Source: Sipunculus nudus
Taxonomy: Eukaryota; Annelida; Sipuncula; Golfingiida; Sipunculidae
Direction: 5' to 3'
Length of the DNA stretch: 64,000 bases
NCBI GenBank assembly: GCA_026874595.1
Contig: CM049306.1
Location: forward strand, 87,989,142 to 88,053,141
Shown in pieces: positions 11,061-24,260 of the stretch. The notes beneath the pieces were generated by a model, which was not told where the DNA came from, made no database searches, and worked only from the letters and a program-made list of their open reading frames with translations. Within the stretch, counting starts at the first letter, position 1. Each line of letters starts with the position of its first letter. The position numbers and the translations under genes are program-made.

Positions 11061-12060
11061 CTGTAAAAAAGCAAAACCTCTATTGTAACAGATTTCCCTT
11101 TACAAAATAACAAGAAGAAAACAAAGCCCAAGCCAAACAAGCAGCCCCTTGGTTCAAGCAGGGATGGCATTCTTCTGGGAAGATATTTCTTCCCTTCCAA
11201 GGGAAGTAAGGGAGGAAAAGGAAATTTCATGGAAGAAAAGGAAGTTATGGAAGAAACTGTTGATATTTTCAACAAACTCTTATAATATTAAACATATTCA
11301 CACATTTAACAGGGAATCACAGAATAATATATTACAATTATTCATTATATACACATTGTTATTCATTATTTATACACTGAATTAGACTGGAATGTTATTG
11401 AATTTAATTAAAGAAATACAACTGACAGTATGAAAAACAGTAACACTGACACTATGCCCAAGACTGCAACAGATCAGTTTCATCAATGTTATGGGATCAG
11501 TGTTATGGATTCTTGCCCAAAACATCTACTCCCAAAATATCTACTGCAAGTTTTTTGTTTTGTGGTTGTTACCCAAAATCTATGTTCACTGATTTGGGTT
11601 ATGTCCCAAAATGTCTGTTTGATATGATCAACTTGTAATATGGTGATTTTCAGATGTTTCCACCTTCATTAAATTCCTAGGTATATGTTTATCACAGTTA
11701 ACCAATTAGTACCAATAATTAATTAATGAAGCTGCTCACAACCTGAAAGTTTGATAATCATTCAGAGCTGAATGGATTCCCACATGTTCACAATGCTAAA
11801 TAATAGAACAAATCTTTGTTAAAGAATTTTAAATAGCCTTTGATCCTTAAACTTGATCTTTAAGAATAAAAATAATAAGTAATGGATAAGTAACAGTTCT
11901 TCTAGACATTTTGGGATTCCCCTCATTTCCTTAAGTAGACGTTTTGGGAGAATGAAGTGTAGATATTTTTGGAACAGACATTTTGGGGAGGCCCCAGTGT
12001 TTTATATTGTGAGTTAGATCTTCTCAATACTGGACAAATATATAAGCAGTATTCTCAACA
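11061..12060. other. GOLGA7 5' intron sequence, no recognised feature
   Basis: AT-rich intron or upstream DNA. An A/G-rich stretch lies at 11195-11260. Repeated wording near 11500-11600 and 11900-11990 ('CCCAAAAT', 'GACATTTTGGG') looks like decayed repeat. No gene is supported. Confidence 0.4.
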
Positions 12061-12065
12061 GTCTG

Positions 12066-12150
12066 TGAATTCTCAAACCATGTATGGTTTAGGTGAATTC
12101 TCAAACCATGTATGGTTTAGGTGAATTCTCAAACCATGTATGCTTCTGCT
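12066..12150. repeat. 28-bp tandem repeat, three copies, each a hairpin
   Basis: Three head-to-tail copies of a 28-bp unit beginning GAATTCTCAAACCATG. Each of the first two contains the inverted repeat AAACCAT-gt-ATGGTTT; the third copy has decayed on the right arm (ATGCTTC). Confidence 0.85.
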
Positions 12151-12893
12151 AAACCAAATTAAATTGAAGTGTTCATTTAATTTAATTCAAAGTATAATTA
12201 CTCAGCTTAAGGCTTGCCCTACTGTACTAAACACCCCTAAAGTGTATATAATCTAGTTTAGATGACCTTTAATACTGAACTAAAGAATGATCACACTGTA
12301 CAAACCACATTCCACTACTTGGATGGTGTTCATCATAATTGTTCAACTAAAAGACCCCACTGAGCCCCACAGTAACACTAACACCCCAGTCGCTTTCTCA
12401 GACACCCAAAGAGTTTGTTTGCATATCCTTTGCATTTTAAAGTTTGTAAAAACAATCCCCCTGATTTGTACTGACATAAAAGGCCCTGGGAAGAATTCCT
12501 TTCCCTCTGGGAAGGTTGTGCCAACCCTCCTGGGTTGTGATGCTCAGCTGAAAAGAATATAACTCAATGAAAATGAACAAGCTGATACCCTACAGCTTAT
12601 ATCCAGTAAATGCAAATTATTCATCTGACTTCAGTAATGTCACAATTATGTCCTTGTTGAATGCTGAAGAAAAAGAACAACAATTGTAAAATCCTCTGAC
12701 AATCATACCTGAAAGACACCAATGATAGTCTGCCATCATTACTAAGACTAAAGACTGTACAGAAGTTAATACTTCCATTTTATTTCACAGTACATGACAC
12801 AAAATCGGTCAAGCATCTGCATATATATTAAGGCCAAAAGTTATCTGTAAAAAAATATTTTTGCAAATTTTTGCAAGAAATTCAAATATAATT

Positions 12894-13819
12894 CAGGGTC
12901 AATTACATTCAAATATAATTTATGACAATAATGAATTGAATTTATTTTCAAAGTGTCATATTACAACTACAATCACACATATTTACTAATGTAATTGATT
13001 ACAATTATGAATTTATGATGAAAAGTAAATGACTAAATGTTAATTTTAGTTTCAATTACTTTAAATTACATTTTGTCAGTTGAAATGCTTGGACACCAAG
13101 CACAAGTATATAAACCATCACTAGAAACCCGGTCAGGGATAAGGTGTAAACATACAGATGAAACTCAGGCATAGAGCCAGCTAGGCTTTAGCAGTAATGA
13201 CTTATTTGTTGCAATATTAAAGTTTATTTGCAGAACAACTGATTTAAGTGTAATCGAAAAGTAAAGCTGTGTTTCAATTTATCCATAAATCTCGTACGTC
13301 TTGTATGCAAAAAATCGGATCCCTCTTTTTAAGATGAACTGTTTCCATATGTATGTTTTAACATGCTCCGCATGCGTATCCGCAAAAACGGACAGCATCA
13401 AAACGGATCGGTGAGCGATTCATACATTTTGCGGATGGCAAAAATGCCTACATTTCCCAACAGTGCCCCGGCGCCAGGTGAAATGAGACATAATTATTGA
13501 CCTTCTTCCTGCCTGTCATCCTTGCAGTTTTAAAAGAGGCATGTGAAAGGGTATCCGCAAGAAAAACGTATGTACTTATGGAAACAGTTTTGATGGACTG
13601 CGCACTAGGGAGCGTACGTACGTCTTTTGCGGATACGATTTTTACGGATACATGGAAACAAAGCTTAAATCAAGTTATATTTGTATTTTTTCAAAGTAAT
13701 TGATTACAATTACATTTACATATAATTTAAATGTTTTAATTGACAAATTACTTTCAATTACATGAAAATATGTAATCAATTACATTGAATTAAAATTACA
13801 TTTTCAATTACCCAACCCT
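12894..13819. mobile_element. hAT-like non-autonomous element remnant
   Basis: The right end reads CAATTACCCAACCCT, the inverted form of an AGGGTTGGGTAATTG hAT-type terminus. The left end is CAGGGTCAATTAC. Both subterminal regions are packed with GTAATTGATTACAATTA-type motifs, typical of small hAT elements with repeated subterminal sites. Eight-base flanking duplications are not clear. The interior contains the MITE at 13265-13665. No transposase remains. Confidence 0.45.
13265..13665. mobile_element. Harbinger-type palindromic MITE with TAA duplication
   Basis: The ends are AGCTGTGTTTCAATTTATCC and, inverted, AGCTTTGTTTCCATGTATCC. They are flanked by TAA at 13262-13264 and 13666-13668. Inverted similarity extends inward (ACTGTTTCCATA on both arms), so the element is a long foldback of about 400 bp. 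A 3-bp TWA duplication is the signature of PIF/Harbinger elements. It is inserted inside the hAT-like remnant. Confidence 0.7.
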
Positions 13820-14625
13820 ATTATCATAGACACTCGTAAGCACCTAAGTGAACTATTATAATAATATGACTCCAAAATTAAATAAAGGCAAAAGAATTAT
13901 AAGTATATTTTTTTTTATATAGTAAACTTAGTATCTGGTGGAGAATCTGTATCTGAACTCCAATTGCTTAAATTAATTGAAAGAGAAATAAACAAAAAAA
14001 TAATTGTCAAAAGTCATGCAGCCACAGGCAATAGGATGAACTATAGTAATAATAATAATCATTATCATCACTGAACATTATATAAAAATTATATTAAATT
14101 ATAGTGATTCACAATATTCTACAACTAAACCTATCACATGACTGATGAGTACCACACTGATATTACCTAGTTTAGTGGTTTGAAAGATGAATAAAGAATT
14201 TCTGCCGTCCACAGGAATTCTGATCAAATCTGATGTACCTGCTGTTAGTCATAAACAGCGCATGCCGCTGATCTAAGTGTTACCAGATCTGAGCTACCAG
14301 AATGAGTTAATATTTGACAGCTGTGTCTGTGAGCTGTACCTGTGGTCAAATTCCAGTGGAGACTTGCACAGCAAATCCCGATGTAAACTTAGCTGCAAAT
14401 GTGAAAATCTAGTTTTTCTGTGTGCTCTTACTTTCAGTTGAAAAGTGTAAATGTCTCTTCAAATGCTGAATTATGGTTTATTTCGTTATTTAGAACAAGG
14501 GCTGGGACGGAATCCCGATTCGTTCAGTTCTTGTTGTTAGAGCTCACCTGTTTCCCGGAAGCCATATTGGTTTCTGTTTTGTGCCGTACGCATGGTAAAG
14601 AACTGATCGAGTTAGTTTCCATTAC

Positions 14626-14705
14626 CTCTAAAAGATGGCAGCACCATCACTTAGCAGGCCTTTCATTTGGGCCGTTCGATTCACGCCACGACAGGCCTGT
14701 TTAAA
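14626..14705 (-). promoter_or_regulatory. possible GOLGA7 5' UTR exon and promoter region
   Basis: On the minus strand a motif GCTGCCATCTTTTAGAG is followed by a donor GTAATG (14620-14625). GCTGCCATCTT is close to the YY1 element often found just downstream of the start site of housekeeping genes. The position, about 3.6 kb upstream of the first coding exon, which begins with an acceptor, fits a non-coding first exon. The exact start site is not visible and there is no TATA box. Inference only. Confidence 0.35.
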
Positions 14706-15925
14706 AGGTCTTGTGCCGATTCTTCATCTTAACATGTATATATTCTGAAATCTAAAAAATCCTCTATAAAACTCTGGGATTTCGCCAAAATTGATTGTAT
14801 TTTTAAATATATAAAAATGTGCTAGTGTTATTTATATATTTAAACTCTAAATCGATATGCCTTAACCATTTTTTTGTTCAAAACATTCCATTTTCACTGG
14901 ATGGAGTTGTAAACATAAGTTCTAAAATGCCTGTCTGTACTTTTTGCCTATATTTTACATTATAGTATTTTATAGATGGAAATTTTAAATGTTTGCTTTG
15001 TGTGTACATTCCAATTTTAAATTCCCTAAAAAAAATTAGAGTGAACACCTCAAATAAAAAACTCTGTTTTTTTACTATATTTTACCAGAATGCCCAGAGA
15101 TATTAAGTGGTTCTTACAGGTATGTTGGAATTTTAAATCTAAGTTGAAGGCTAATTAAATCAACTAGTTTTAGAAAACGAATACGTTCTATATATTATAA
15201 TATAAAGCACACTCTCAGCTTTTAGAATATGTAGATATCAAGATGGACCCAGAAAAAGAGTTCGTAAAATATTGAAGAAAACCTGAAACAGCGCTTGCAC
15301 GTATCACAGGCCCTTGAAATCATCAGTAACACATCTTTAAAATCCCATGATTACATGGTAGAATATATCAGTTGTATGTTTACATATAACATATACGGGG
15401 TTTCAAACAAGTTTTACAGAAGATCTCAAGGGAATGTGCACATGCAAAGACCTTAAGATAAAAAAAAAAAGAAAAATCGTTTAAGTTTTTTCGTCTAATG
15501 AAAATTAATAAGTGTAACGTCTCAGAAATCCACACAAATAAACACACATAATCATTCTTATTATAATGTAATAATGCACCAGCAACATTATTTCACATTT
15601 AAAATATAAAACAATTTTTATTCAGAACCAACCAGAAGTATAAGGTACGTAACATATAAGTAAAAAGAATGAAAAGTGGTAATGAAAGAGAATCAAACAT
15701 GAAGTAAACAAAAGTATCAGTTGCTGTTTCCACAATTGATTGTTCCCATCACTGATAGGTGTCAGAATTAATCATTATTATTACAAATTTGGGGTAGGAA
15801 GGGGGTGGGGGGGGGGTATGGTTCCCTGCCTTATACCCTCATGATACGCACCTGTTCAGCATTAACGGAATTCAGCATAAACCAATTAACTTGAATTACT
15901 GTGCTGACAAGATGAAGAAGTAAAG

Positions 15926-15928
<3 letters not shown>

Positions 15929-15994
<66 letters not shown>
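15929..15994. repeat. (TA)n microsatellite
   Basis: About 33 TA dinucleotides. The run produces spurious Ile-Tyr ORFs. Confidence 0.95.
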
Positions 15995-15995
<1 letters not shown>

Positions 15996-16172
15996 TGTGT
16001 CGAATTTATTAATCAAAGACGAAGACGGAAAGGAATATATTGGAATTTATTCATACACCTCATGAAAATTAAAATTGATTTAGATCAACCTCCGATTAAA
16101 ATTTTGCTGGATGAATGTGTACACCCAAAACGCATTGTCGTTGTCGTCACAGTTACCGTTATAAAGTATGTT

Positions 16173-16181
<9 letters not shown>

Positions 16182-16222
<41 letters not shown>
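16182..16222. repeat. (TA)n microsatellite
   Basis: About 20 TA repeats followed by CACGTGTG. Confidence 0.9.
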
Positions 16223-16225
<3 letters not shown>

Positions 16226-16390
16226 GTGTGTATGGAAACATAAACACACAATATCAGAGTGATCGAAGTTCAGATTCATTGGCATCCAGCTGGCTTTAGG
16301 CCGATGGATGGAGCTAAAATGAACGGTACGTTTGATATCTGTAAGGATATTCTAGAAAATTCTTGTTTCTTGGAGTATCCCCTCCAACCC

Positions 16391-16391
16391 A

Positions 16392-16472
<81 letters not shown>
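16391..16472. repeat. (AAT)n microsatellite
   Basis: About 27 trinucleotide repeats. Translation gives poly-Ile or poly-Tyr on the two strands, which is not a gene. Confidence 0.95.
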
Positions 16473-16474
<2 letters not shown>

Positions 16475-16959
16475 AAATCTATATCCGCACCGGCCTGCTG
16501 TTTCATATCCGAAACACTAGAACATATATAGTAGAAAATAGCCGGAGACATTCAAGAAACAGGCATTATAGCTAATTCATGAGGTTTGCACGGTAGATTG
16601 ACCGACTTGGGTCAGCTGGTCGATTCGTCAACAAAGTTTGACCTACGCATTCAATTAAGGCCGTGGTTGCATAGCAGCTAATGAACACACACCGTCAGGT
16701 CTACCAGTTGAGACAAGTTTATGTTTAGGTTGGTCATTACATGCTTACAATCAGCATGTGAAAGGTATATATAATCCACAGATGTGAACATTTATGCATT
16801 CGAATATTTTTAACGTAGAATTGCGGACTCCGAAAACTGGGATAATCATTTTCGTGGAAGAAAAGGCGACAAGAAAACTATTGGTTTATCACTAAAGGTA
16901 TTTCATTAGACTTGTATAAGATATTCGTGAAGACTTAAAAATATACTAGTACATCATAT

Positions 16960-16960
<1 letters not shown>

Positions 16961-17014
<54 letters not shown>
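16961..17014. repeat. compound (CA)n(TA)n microsatellite
   Basis: Roughly 12 CA followed by about 14 TA repeats, next to the hairpin at 17033. Confidence 0.92.
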
Positions 17015-17017
<3 letters not shown>

Positions 17018-17032
17018 CCGCGTGTTGATTAA

Positions 17033-17059
17033 TGATGATTGACAGCTTGTCAATCATCA
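17033..17059. other. perfect 12-bp stem hairpin
   Basis: TGATGATTGACA and its exact inverted copy TGTCAATCATCA are separated by 3 nt. It sits just beyond a TA microsatellite. It could be a cruciform, a transposon end or an RNA hairpin; nothing in the context decides. Confidence 0.6.
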
Positions 17060-19088
17060 AATTATGATATATTTCCCAGCTGGTGAACATGATCTCGGAA
17101 TATCTGTAAATCATGTCACCGTGTTACTGATTTATAAAAAAAACACGCTTTTCTCATTTTTTTTATATTTGGTTGGATTGGATCCATGGTTGGATCACAC
17201 CTAATTAACACACTGACTTCTAGATGAAAAGATCACGAGGGTAATAATCAGCACCAAACAATCACAATTCTTATTTTCAGTTCATCAATGCCTTATTCAG
17301 ATAGCCAATGTTCAGACCCTATCATTCACGAATGAGTTTTAAGGTCTCAGAACTATCTGATGAACATATATTAACATTATTTCAGAATTTTCTAAATATT
17401 TTACAAACCACTGGTCTGGGAGCCTAGACATGTACACATATTTTTAATGAATTTCGGACATGTGATAAGAAATCATTTATTACAGCATATACCTGTAACA
17501 GAATATCCCTGGGCATAATGTTAAAACAAAGGTTTAAACCCTCAGACTTTTTCATTTTGGGTGTTAACTCTCAAAATTATAATATTACGGGGATTAAGCT
17601 TTTAAGGGATTTATTCTGATATTTTATAAAAAAAGAACATATACAGTTCCTGTGGGATTTTATTTGTAATTCGGTCAGTGAACTAGTCGCTACTCTATTA
17701 CACAATTTACCTGACGAAATTTTTTTAAAGTTTTACTTGACAAAGACTGCCCATGGTCAATTAATTACGGTACAATATAGATTTGCGTCTTATGTTAATG
17801 AAAATAAACATTTCATTTTACACTTAACTGACAACAAAACAATAGAACTTTCACGACTTTTTCCATAAGTTTAGAAATTGCTATTCAGTTGAAAGTTACA
17901 ATATGCCAAAAGTGTCTTTGTTTACTATGTTTTTTTTTGTATCTGCATGAGTAATGTCATTATCTACCATGTGAATGTGTTTGCTATATAATGTTCTTTA
18001 TACGTTAAGGTCTTATGATCGTCAAACAACCTTGATTTAATTTAGCTTTAGAATTCATATTAAAATGAATGAATTAGTCTCAATGATATATACATATTTA
18101 GAATCAATAGAATATTCTTTGTTAGATGAGATATATATGAACATTTTCTCAGATTTTGCTTTGAAGATTTTAAACTATAAATAATTTATTTTATATTTTT
18201 AACGCAATATATCTCACTTTTGGCAAACAGTATACATGTATGTAAAAATACTATCACATTGAAGTACATACAAATATCTCCAGCCGTTTTTTTATTGTAG
18301 CAATCTCTGTGTATACTGACTGTTAGTTGATATAGTTTTATTTCTTTCGATTTTTCTTTGTAATGTTGTTTTGATGTAAAATCTTCATATATCATGGAAG
18401 AAATAAAGAATAACAACAACAAATACCAATAACATACGTTTACAATGGGAACCGGTATATTACCTATAACAGTTCATTTATATGTACGCCGAGTAAGCTA
18501 GAAATCTAGGAAAGGCAGAAAAACATATTAGCCCCCCCACCCCCCCACCAAGAAAAAAAAAACAGGTATGGTTCTTATGCACATTTTTCAGAAACCAGTG
18601 CGGAAGGGCGATATTTTATTTTATTTTTACTCTTTGTATGTTTCGATATAAATGTCAAAAGATCAGAGAAAAGCATGAAGATAACATAAACAAGTAAAAG
18701 CACTATACATAACAAAGGAAATATTATCAAATTGTATTATTTTGTCTTCTGGAAAGATGAAAATCAAAATAAAAATTTTATGTGGGAGGTTAACTTGACG
18801 CGGGCGGTGCCTGAGAACCATGCCTTTTCTTTTTTGGCCTTACCTTTTAATTTTGATAATTCACTGTACAATTTTTCACAAGAGGGCGTCATATTGCTGC
18901 TGACATGGAGCTCGACCTGCTTTTGATAAGATTACACCCTGCTATGAAATTTACCCAGTTCTTATAAATACATGTACATTTGATATAGGAGTTTTATAAA
19001 TCATAAAACCTGATTAATTTAAAAAGATACTGATACAAATATATTAGAATACCGCTATAGTATGTAGCTCAACCTTTTCAGAAAGAAG

Positions 19089-19236
19089 ATGTTCACTGAA
19101 TTGCTCGGAGGAGTTGACACTCGGTTGGACCGAGAAAAGCACCGGACTGAACTTCCGTACGACAAGGCAGTCACACTGTTAAACGTCTGGAGCAACCTTT
19201 TCATCTCAGCTTTGATCATTGGTCAAGAATTTTTCG
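19089..19236 (+). CDS. pannexin/innexin-like channel, copy 1, coding exon 1
   Basis: 49 codons plus one base, ending ATTTTTCG before donor GTAAGT. It encodes the cytosolic N-terminus and TM1, with the pannexin-like pattern ELPYDKAVTLL...LFISALIIGQEFFG (compare ELAVDK...LISLAFAQE in pannexins, from family knowledge). ATG at 19089 is preceded by CTTTTCAG|AAAGAAG, a likely acceptor, so a 5' UTR exon lies upstream. The intron (19237-20420, 1,184 bp) is phase 1 and joins to a glycine codon. Exon length is identical to copy 2 (148 nt). Confidence 0.85.
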
Positions 19237-20420
19237 GTAAGTGTTTTATTCCATTTCTTGTTACTGATTAACAAGTGATGTATAAGCATGGACGTATTAG
19301 TAACTAAAATGGCACTCAGAAGAACGCAAGACTCTGCAAAAACCTGTCCATATCCGCACAAAAAGTTAAAGGCAGCATAGTTAAATATATGGCAGCTCTA
19401 TTTTATTTAGCCTAATTGAACAGGGCACACATTCCCATGTGTATAACCAGCTTAAAGAGTTATGAAGTGTCCCTACACCGTTGAGGCATCAATTGTTAAT
19501 AGGCTATGCTCTTCTTATAACAGGTCATATTGCGTTCTCTGTCAGTAGAGCGAGAAAATCGAGAAAGCGAAATGGGACCCGTTATACAATAAAAAGTACA
19601 AAAAATATACGTTAATATAGAATAAAAAATGGTATGTGCATGTGGTAATGTCCGTGTAAACTTAACCAACGATAGGTCTACAAATTTTTTAATATAATTC
19701 CACACCATTTAATTATAAATATATGTTCTTAATTTTTAAAAATCGGTACATGGATATATGATAAAGTAATGATTAACACGGGTTTCATTTATTTTTTCGC
19801 ACTCCAGTCACAAGTATCAAGATAACTTGTCAGATTTCACTCATTTAATCTTACAGTGGACATAACTGTTATGAAAATATTGAGATCAAATTAATGTTAT
19901 ATTTATCTATTCACATCTATCGTGAAAGACGATAAAAGGGCGGACAGTAGGGCTTTTGGTTTCCAACTCTTACTTAAAACAGATAATCTTGACGTTCTCC
20001 GGTAAAACAGAAATGACAGAAGAGTTCAAAATTGTGCCTCTATTGGAAAATGTTTTGAAAGTTCTAAGTTGGGGTTCTTAATCCATGCCTGCCGGTGGAA
20101 CAGGTTATGGGTACAACAAGCATTATACATTTATTACATATATACAAAAGGTTTGTCTCAGTACCGCACAGACAAACATTAATTGAAGACTAAATAACTT
20201 AATAATACCTTCACAAGATGGCAAGGTATCACGTTTTTCCTTTGGTTGGTTTGTTTGCAAGAAGCTCTACGTATATCAAATTAGGACCGAAGCGGGTTGG
20301 TGAACCATGAACCGGTATACACAAGAAAAAAGAAATTGTTATAAAAATTTCTGGCGGGAATCCATGTAGGCCCCGACTACAACTTCTAGCTTTCTTATTT
20401 TTGTAATCTTTTTTTTGTAG

Positions 20421-21980
20421 GATCAACAGTTTCCTGTCAACCAATGGATGGCGACGGAGAAGAGGGGAAGGCATATATTGATGCATTCTGCAGCGCTTCT
20501 ATGAAAGACTTCTCTAATACTACAGGGGAAGTGACGTCACTTCCTAACAAAATCTTCCCCTTTTTTTATTTGAGTCAAGCGGCATTTTTCATGGTTCCAT
20601 TCCTCCTTTGGGAAGTCCTTGGTGTACCAAACCTTCTGACTTTCTTACAGGCCACTATGACCTACTGTAATGACATTTCGCGCAAACTTGTTGCCTGGTA
20701 TGAAAGTTTTAGTCCAAGTGAAGATTCAAGTGATGATCTTATCGTTGGTGACGGTGATGGACTCAGGAAGATTAAGTTGTTATCTAAAGACGTTAGTGAT
20801 CACGTGCATTATTGGCTTAAGCGCCGGGCCGGCAGTTTGGTAGCTTTCTACGTCTTGAGGCATCTTCTCTACAGCGCCGTTGCAATAGTTTATATAGTGC
20901 TACATGTTTTATTAATGCCATACGGAATTTTATCAACGTCGAATTTCCAATGCAAGTTAAACAATGACAAAATCCACCCGTGTGTAATATCAAACAATGG
21001 TTTACTGCAGGCCGTTTGGGTCTTCAATATGGTTATTCTTGGGCTGACTTGCTTGACTAGTTTCGTATACGCTATTTATTTTCTCATTGAAATTGATATA
21101 AATGAATCTTTTTTCTACCGTAACATCCCGGGTCTGGCAAACTGGACTTTTATTAGGATGATTGAATCAATAAGTAGAACCCCTGGAAAATGCCGCGGTC
21201 TAAAACTGTTGTCCACTTTCTTATACCACAACGAGTCCTTCTTGGAGTACTTTGCTTACTTAAAGAGAGATGCGCGACTGACAAAGGATAAGGGTATTAT
21301 GTGGTTAGAAGAATATCTGAAGGCTCGGTTGACTTCCGATTCTATGGATGATAACCATGAAAATAACATTGTGTTTACCACCAAGCCCAAACGTTTAACC
21401 GACGAATCAAGCAATTTCCCAAACCCCATGTCTACCTCCACTAGTACCAAATGCTGTGTACAGCGGAGAATCAACTGTATTACCAGCGGTGGGACCAATT
21501 GGTCCGTATAGCGGGGAGTCAACCGTAATACCATCACGAGTGCCAAATGCTGTGTACAGTGGCGAGTCTACTGTGTTACCAGCGGTGGGGCAAATTGGTC
21601 CGTATAGCGGGGAGTCAACCGTATTACCAAATGTAGTGCCAAACGGTCAGTACATTAAGGGGTCCACTGCATTACCATCAGCTGTATTGCCGAAATCTCA
21701 AGATGGCACTGTGTCACCAGTCGTTTCTGATATTTCACCAAATAACACACCGCGTAAAGTGACATTTTCAGATCAAAAGAATGGACATCTTACTACAGTT
21801 ATTGACGAAAGTTCAGTGTTTCGTCGAGAGGCAGAACCAGTGCCGCTGAGGCCGATGGGTCAAGTTACTATAAAGGTAAAGGAAAAGAGTGCGACTTTAG
21901 GGATGGATCCATTCAATGGTCATAACACTGAGAAAGAAATGACCGAGGAATACGAAAGGGACGACGATTCGATGTTCTAA
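20421..21980 (+). pseudogene. pannexin/innexin-like channel, copy 1, exon 2 with frameshift
   Basis: Acceptor TTTTTTGTAG precedes 20421. The reading frame gives extracellular loop 1 with two cysteines 18 residues apart and an NTT glycosylation site, TM2 (FPFFYLSQAAFFMVPFLLW), a cytosolic loop, TM3, loop 2 with CKLNNDKIHPC, TM4 and a conserved CRGLKLLSTFLYHNESFLEY segment. As written the frame stops at 21511 (412 residues in all). A second frame is open to 21980 and encodes five YSGESTVLP-type 16-residue repeats and a tail homologous to copy 2 (PRKVTF, HLTTVID). The shift lies between 21399 and 21455, near the C/A runs at 21415-21427. Either the copy has lost its tail, or one base is wrong in the assembly. 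Confidence 0.75.
21444..21658 (+). repeat. 48-bp coding tandem repeat in the copy 1 tail
   Basis: Repeats of 16 codons (YSGESTVLPAVGPIGP type), about five copies, in the second reading frame. The phase is kept throughout, so the stretch evolved as coding sequence. Confidence 0.8.
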
Positions 21981-22145
21981 CCAACGCTTCAAATTATCAC
22001 TGCAACCCTCATCAGAAAGTCATATTCATTTTATTGTTTGACATATTCATTAACGGGACAGTTTATGATAAGAAACATAATATATCCACAAGAATGTTTG
22101 CAATTCTAAATAATTTTTATATGCATATTACTGTGATCATCTCTC

Positions 22146-22151
22146 ATTAAA
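22146..22151 (+). promoter_or_regulatory. candidate polyadenylation signal ATTAAA, copy 1
   Basis: ATTAAA lies about 170 bp after the tail-frame stop codon at 21978-21980. It is the first plausible signal downstream of the gene. Confidence 0.4.
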
Positions 22152-22223
22152 AGTAAGAACAAAAGTCGAACAGTTTTTTTTTTGCTTTTTCTTTAGAATA
22201 CGACGCATTGACGCGCTGTAACA

Positions 22224-22230
<7 letters not shown>

Positions 22231-22260
<30 letters not shown>

Positions 22261-22292
22261 AGGGTGTGTGTGTGTTTTTGTGTGTGTGTGTA
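22231..22292. repeat. (TG)n microsatellite
   Basis: GT/TG repeats, interrupted once by AGGG, in the 3' flank of copy 1. Confidence 0.9.
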
Positions 22293-22299
22293 TCTTGTT

Positions 22300-23920
22300 C
22301 CGACTTACAAAAATACCTTATACTTTTTGCCTATAATAACGTAACTCCTTTTTGTGAGTACTACACCGGTAGAGCAGGGGTTTGATTGATCTCCGAAGTG
22401 CGAGAGTCCCAAAAATCCTACTTTATATTATTGCACACAATGGCCGCACAATTTCCAGACGGAAGCTTATTTGACCTTTAACTTGATTTAAACAATACAT
22501 ATATTTCATTTCTAACAGTCAAAGAAGATCAGAAAACCGAACATTTCAATAGGCGTATATTTTTAATTATCCTTCTTCTATACAGGTAATTAGTTTACAT
22601 TTTATATAATTAACACGGATCAGAAAAGTGTACCCTTATTTAAGGGCTTCAGACCTATTTTTGCGGCATGGACCCCCTCCCCCCTTTTCCGGACCTGGAT
22701 TTTACCATTAATCTTTCTTTTCTTAAATCTTCGATCCGCCCCTGATACAAAGATACATGTATATATCCACACACATGTGCACATGTTCAATTACAATAAA
22801 ACATTGCGACCACATCATAATAATGACCACTTTTTCACTGTCTCTATTCTGTTTTGCTGTTCATATAAGACCTCTCTTTAACGATCACCCCGAGCATGCA
22901 TCCACTTTATGAGGTTCCAATGATGGTCGTATTTTCGAGGGTTTACTTTATATACTAGTAATCAAACACTTTTCTCATAATCCATGTGCGTAGCATACAT
23001 GAACACATATTCACTCATTTATATATATTTTAGTAACCTTTTCCTCTTCAAAGTGTAGTCAAATGCTGCCCCCCCCCCCTTTCCTTAGCCCCTATCTTTA
23101 TGATACATTTCACATAATTACAGTTTGCTTTAAACACCAGCCATATACGCGGCATGTTTCCTGTTAAGTTAGACTGGCCTAGTCTATGCAATGGTTTCGA
23201 CTTTATAATTCCTCCTGCTACAAGAGCCATTAAAATTGGTCTAGCTGTGGGTCAACAGGTACTGCCGCCTCTCGGTAAATCATATAACTAATTTACGGAT
23301 CCCAGACCGACTGATTTCATCGAGAGATACGAGCTGGCACTGAGTTACGTCTATCAGTCCTGGAAATCACTTTTATTTTACGCAATTTTGATGCAAACAT
23401 TAATATTAAAACCCTGAAATAGCTACTGCTAGTTTTGCATGTCTCCATACATCGGGGGAAAGCATTTAACTGCCCACATAAACAGAAAAGTTAAGCTCTT
23501 TGTTACAAAATTCACAGTCCAATGCAAAATGGGTGACTTTCATTTGAGCGACTTTCAGTTAGGCGACTTCCAGATGGGAGACTGTAAGGGGGCCATATTC
23601 CAGTTGGGGCCACATGCCGTATGAACATCGATCTATCATTTTCAATATGTACTTATATTTCCATCTGGTTATAGTTGTATTTAATATGTATCACATAAAG
23701 TATTCTACATATTTATCATACCGGTATGATGGAACGAAATTAGAGCATGGAAATCCCTTTTCTTATTGAGTGACATGATTCGGTCATCACAAACGCTTGT
23801 GCTCACCATTTTGTCTCATTCAGACTGAATACACTGCAAACAACATATAGTAAAGTGTTAATAAAGATTATAATTTAGGCTGAAATAATTTTTCGTATCT
23901 TTTTAAAATTTTATAAATGT
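22300..23920. other. intergenic, no gene recognised
   Basis: AT-rich, with C-tracts near 22677-22684 and 23069-23080. A short imperfect repeat lies near 23525-23585 ('GCGACTTTCAG', 'GGCGACTTCCAG'). No exon with support on either strand. Confidence 0.4.
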
Positions 23921-23929
23921 TCTTACTGT

Positions 23930-24260
23930 AAATGAGCGGTATTGTTATCATTACTAATACGGTCAAACTTGATTATATTTATAACATATCTATCGATATC
24001 GTTCAGAAATTGTAACAAGAAATTGTCAAGTTCACTGATTTATGGGAAACCACTCACAACAACAACTTACATTTATAGATGTCTCTGATCTTTGATTTCT
24101 TTTGATCCATCACAGTTTGGGAGGTAAAGAGTCTTCGGGAGTCAATCATAAACCACGGTTTTAATTATTGCCGAAAAGTAACTTCTTTACAAAATGGGAT
24201 ATCTTAAATTGCTGCATTGAAAATTACTAATACGACTGTTTCGTCAAAGTAACCAGACTA
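23930..24260. repeat. 3' flank duplicate of pannexin-like copy 1 (empty site for R)
   Basis: Matches 49076-49404 and then continues at 53040-53110, for example in ATTGTAACAAGAAATTGTCA, ACAACTTACATTTATAGATG and GCTGCATTGAAAA. Copy B of repeat R is inserted in the second locus at the point where this one reads through without it (near 24190). Confidence 0.75.

Larger units (their letters stand above)
14710..19070. other. intergenic region between GOLGA7 and the first pannexin-like gene
   Basis: AT-rich with several long microsatellites (listed separately). No coding exon was recognised. The gene at 19089 seems to begin with an acceptor (CTTTTCAG before AAAGAAGATG), so a non-coding first exon should lie somewhere in this interval, but I could not place it. 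Confidence 0.5.

Noticed and set aside
16276-16575. Poly-Tyr and poly-Ile ORFs
   Set aside because: They translate the AAT microsatellite.
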